Assembly: GCA_003023125.1 (NCBI GenBank)
Contig: PXSY01000022.1
Span: 1 to 6,146 of the forward strand
Origin: Bacteroidetes bacterium QH_10_64_19
GTDB taxonomy: Bacteria > Bacteroidota > Rhodothermia > Rhodothermales > Salinibacteraceae
Direction of reading: 5' to 3'
Length of the DNA stretch: 6,146 nucleotides
The translations under genes and the position numbers were made by a program. Positions 5,301 to 6,146 of the stretch are shown one piece after another. Every line of letters starts with the position of its first letter. Positions within the stretch are counted from its first letter, which is position 1. Below the pieces are notes generated by a model that was not told the origin of the DNA, made no database searches, and saw only the letters and a list, made by a program, of their open reading frames with translations.

Positions 5301-6029
5301 ATGTTTTCGACGCGCTGGATTGCTACGATTCTCACTGGCTTCCTTTTCGTGCTTGGGTGCTCGGGCGGGGGAGACCCGACAGCTCCGCCTTCCGGATGGC
5401 AAACGGCAGAGATGCGCATGTGGAAGGAGGGGGTGGACACGTCGGAGGTATTCCGCAATCTCGAAGACTTGGATGTGATGGGCGTGACCGGGGGGGTTCA
5501 AAAGGTGGCCCCAGGGTCCAACGTCTCGCAGACGCAGTTCACGGCGGCAATCAAGGGGAGCCTCGTGAAACTGTACCGGAACAACCCGACGGCTGTAGAC
5601 TCCCTTTTCGAGGAGTATGCCAGGCCGAAGGTCGAGAACGCCGATCTCAGCGGGGAGGTCATGACAGATAAGGGGAAGCTCAAGTCACAGCTCCTCCAGG
5701 GCAACAAGAAAAAGGCCTACGAGGCCATCACGGAGTACTTCCGCGAGCCACAGCGCCAGGAAGCGCCCTCCAACATCACGTATCCGGACTCCCTCCGAAC
5801 CGACGAGGAGGCGAGTGGAGAGGTGGAGCTTCAGGTTCACATCGACACGTCCGGGGCCGTCGACGCCGTGGAGGCCATACGGAGCGTCCACCCGACCCTC
5901 GACGCCATTGCCATGAATGCCGCCACGAGGACGAGCTGGGAGCCGGCCTACGTGCTGGACGGTCAGGAGTGGGAGCCCGTTCAGTCGTGGACGCGATTCT
6001 CGGTTCCCTTCCCGGCCCCTCGAAACTGA
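5301..6029 (+). CDS. Lipoprotein with a TonB C-terminal-like domain
   Basis: 242 residues. The start is a lipoprotein signal: R5, hydrophobic 7-18, then VLGC with Cys20, followed by a Gly/Pro linker (SGGGDPTAPPSG). Residues about 33-160 are a mostly helical region I do not recognise (MWKEGVDTSEVFRNLEDL; KGSLVKLYRNNPTAVDSLFEEYARPKVE), with Lys-rich KGKLKSQLLQGNKKK at 124-138. Residues about 163-237 fit the TonB-C pattern: YPDSLR, GEVELQVHIDTSGAVDAVEAI, HPTLDAIAMNAATRTSWEPA, and SWTRFSVPF. TonB normally has a transmembrane helix and a long proline-rich linker; neither is present, so this is unlikely to be an energy-transducing TonB, and lipid anchoring in the envelope is inferred. Start 5301 is preferred over the in-frame ATG at 5199, which would bury the lipobox 54 residues in. 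It follows the L,D-transpeptidase by 98 bases and may share its transcript. Confidence 0.88.
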   Translation: MFSTRWIATILTGFLFVLGCSGGGDPTAPPSGWQTAEMRMWKEGVDTSEVFRNLEDLDVMGVTGGVQKVAPGSNVSQTQFTAAIKGSLVKLYRNNPTAVDSLFEEYARPKVENADLSGEVMTDKGKLKSQLLQGNKKKAYEAITEYFREPQRQEAPSNITYPDSLRTDEEASGEVELQVHIDTSGAVDAVEAIRSVHPTLDAIAMNAATRTSWEPAYVLDGQEWEPVQSWTRFSVPFPAPRN

Positions 6030-6055
6030 GCGGAGCCACTCGCCTCCCTCGACGA

Positions 6056-6072
6056 CCGGACGGCGTCTCCGG
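6056..6072. terminator. Possible hairpin between convergent genes
   Basis: CCGGA (6056-6060) and TCCGG (6068-6072) form a 5-bp GC-rich stem with a 7-base loop, 26 bases after the stop of the TonB-C lipoprotein gene. No T-run follows on either strand, so intrinsic termination is only weakly supported. Confidence 0.25.
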
Positions 6073-6096
6073 CCCGGAAAACGGTAGCGTAGATTC

Positions 6097-6146
6097 CTAC
6101 CCGACGAGGACCCCGGCAATCGTTGCTGTCGTCCACGAGGCGAGGG
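6097..6146 (-). CDS. Possible 3' end of a convergent gene (last 15 residues)
   Basis: Reading the minus strand from the right edge gives the 15 residues LASWTTATIAGVLVG followed by TAG (6097-6099). This composition suits the tail of a membrane or envelope protein, and it would converge on the TonB-C lipoprotein gene with 67 bases between stop codons. Only 50 bases are visible, so this could be chance; no function can be assigned. Confidence 0.3.
   Translation of the reverse strand, partial: LASWTTATIAGVLVG

Overview
The window reads as high-GC bacterial chromosome, most likely from a halophilic member of the Rhodothermota/Bacteroidota such as Salinibacter or a relative. That assignment is an inference. 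It rests on strong GC bias, strongly acidic cytoplasmic proteins (the FabI protein has about 50 Asp/Glu against about 20 Lys/Arg), a FabI carrying the SQSPT-TTAG loop I associate with Bacteroidota, two lipoproteins, and few Shine-Dalgarno sequences. No tRNA, rRNA, CRISPR array, transposase or phage gene was seen.

Layout, left to right. On the minus strand lie the 5' part of a biotin-protein ligase gene (birA, running off the left edge) and, upstream of it in the same direction, a predicted lipoprotein of unknown function. A 135-base divergent spacer with two small inverted repeats follows. All further complete genes are on the plus strand: an inositol-monophosphatase-family phosphatase (suhB-like), enoyl-ACP reductase fabI, a HAD-superfamily phosphatase gene broken by a perfect 19-bp tandem duplication, a secreted SH3b plus YkuD L,D-transpeptidase, and a lipoprotein with a TonB-C-like domain. 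A short minus-strand reading frame at the right edge may be the end of a convergent gene.

Two intergenic elements stand out. Immediately after suhB (2455-2524) are ten consecutive 7-base units, GTGANNN on the left half and NNNTCAC on the right, forming a hairpin whose conserved 4-mers pair in exact register. A related, less regular element (521-618) follows the minus-strand lipoprotein gene and shares a 12-mer with the first. Both sit just 3' of a stop codon.

The genes do not make one pathway. birA and fabI both serve fatty-acid synthesis (biotinylation of acetyl-CoA carboxylase; the last reduction of elongation), and the L,D-transpeptidase and two lipoproteins belong to the cell envelope, so the theme is membrane and wall housekeeping. 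I see no convincing new multi-gene system. The best leads are the heptad-phased hairpins and the apparently fresh, potentially reversible frameshift in the HAD phosphatase.
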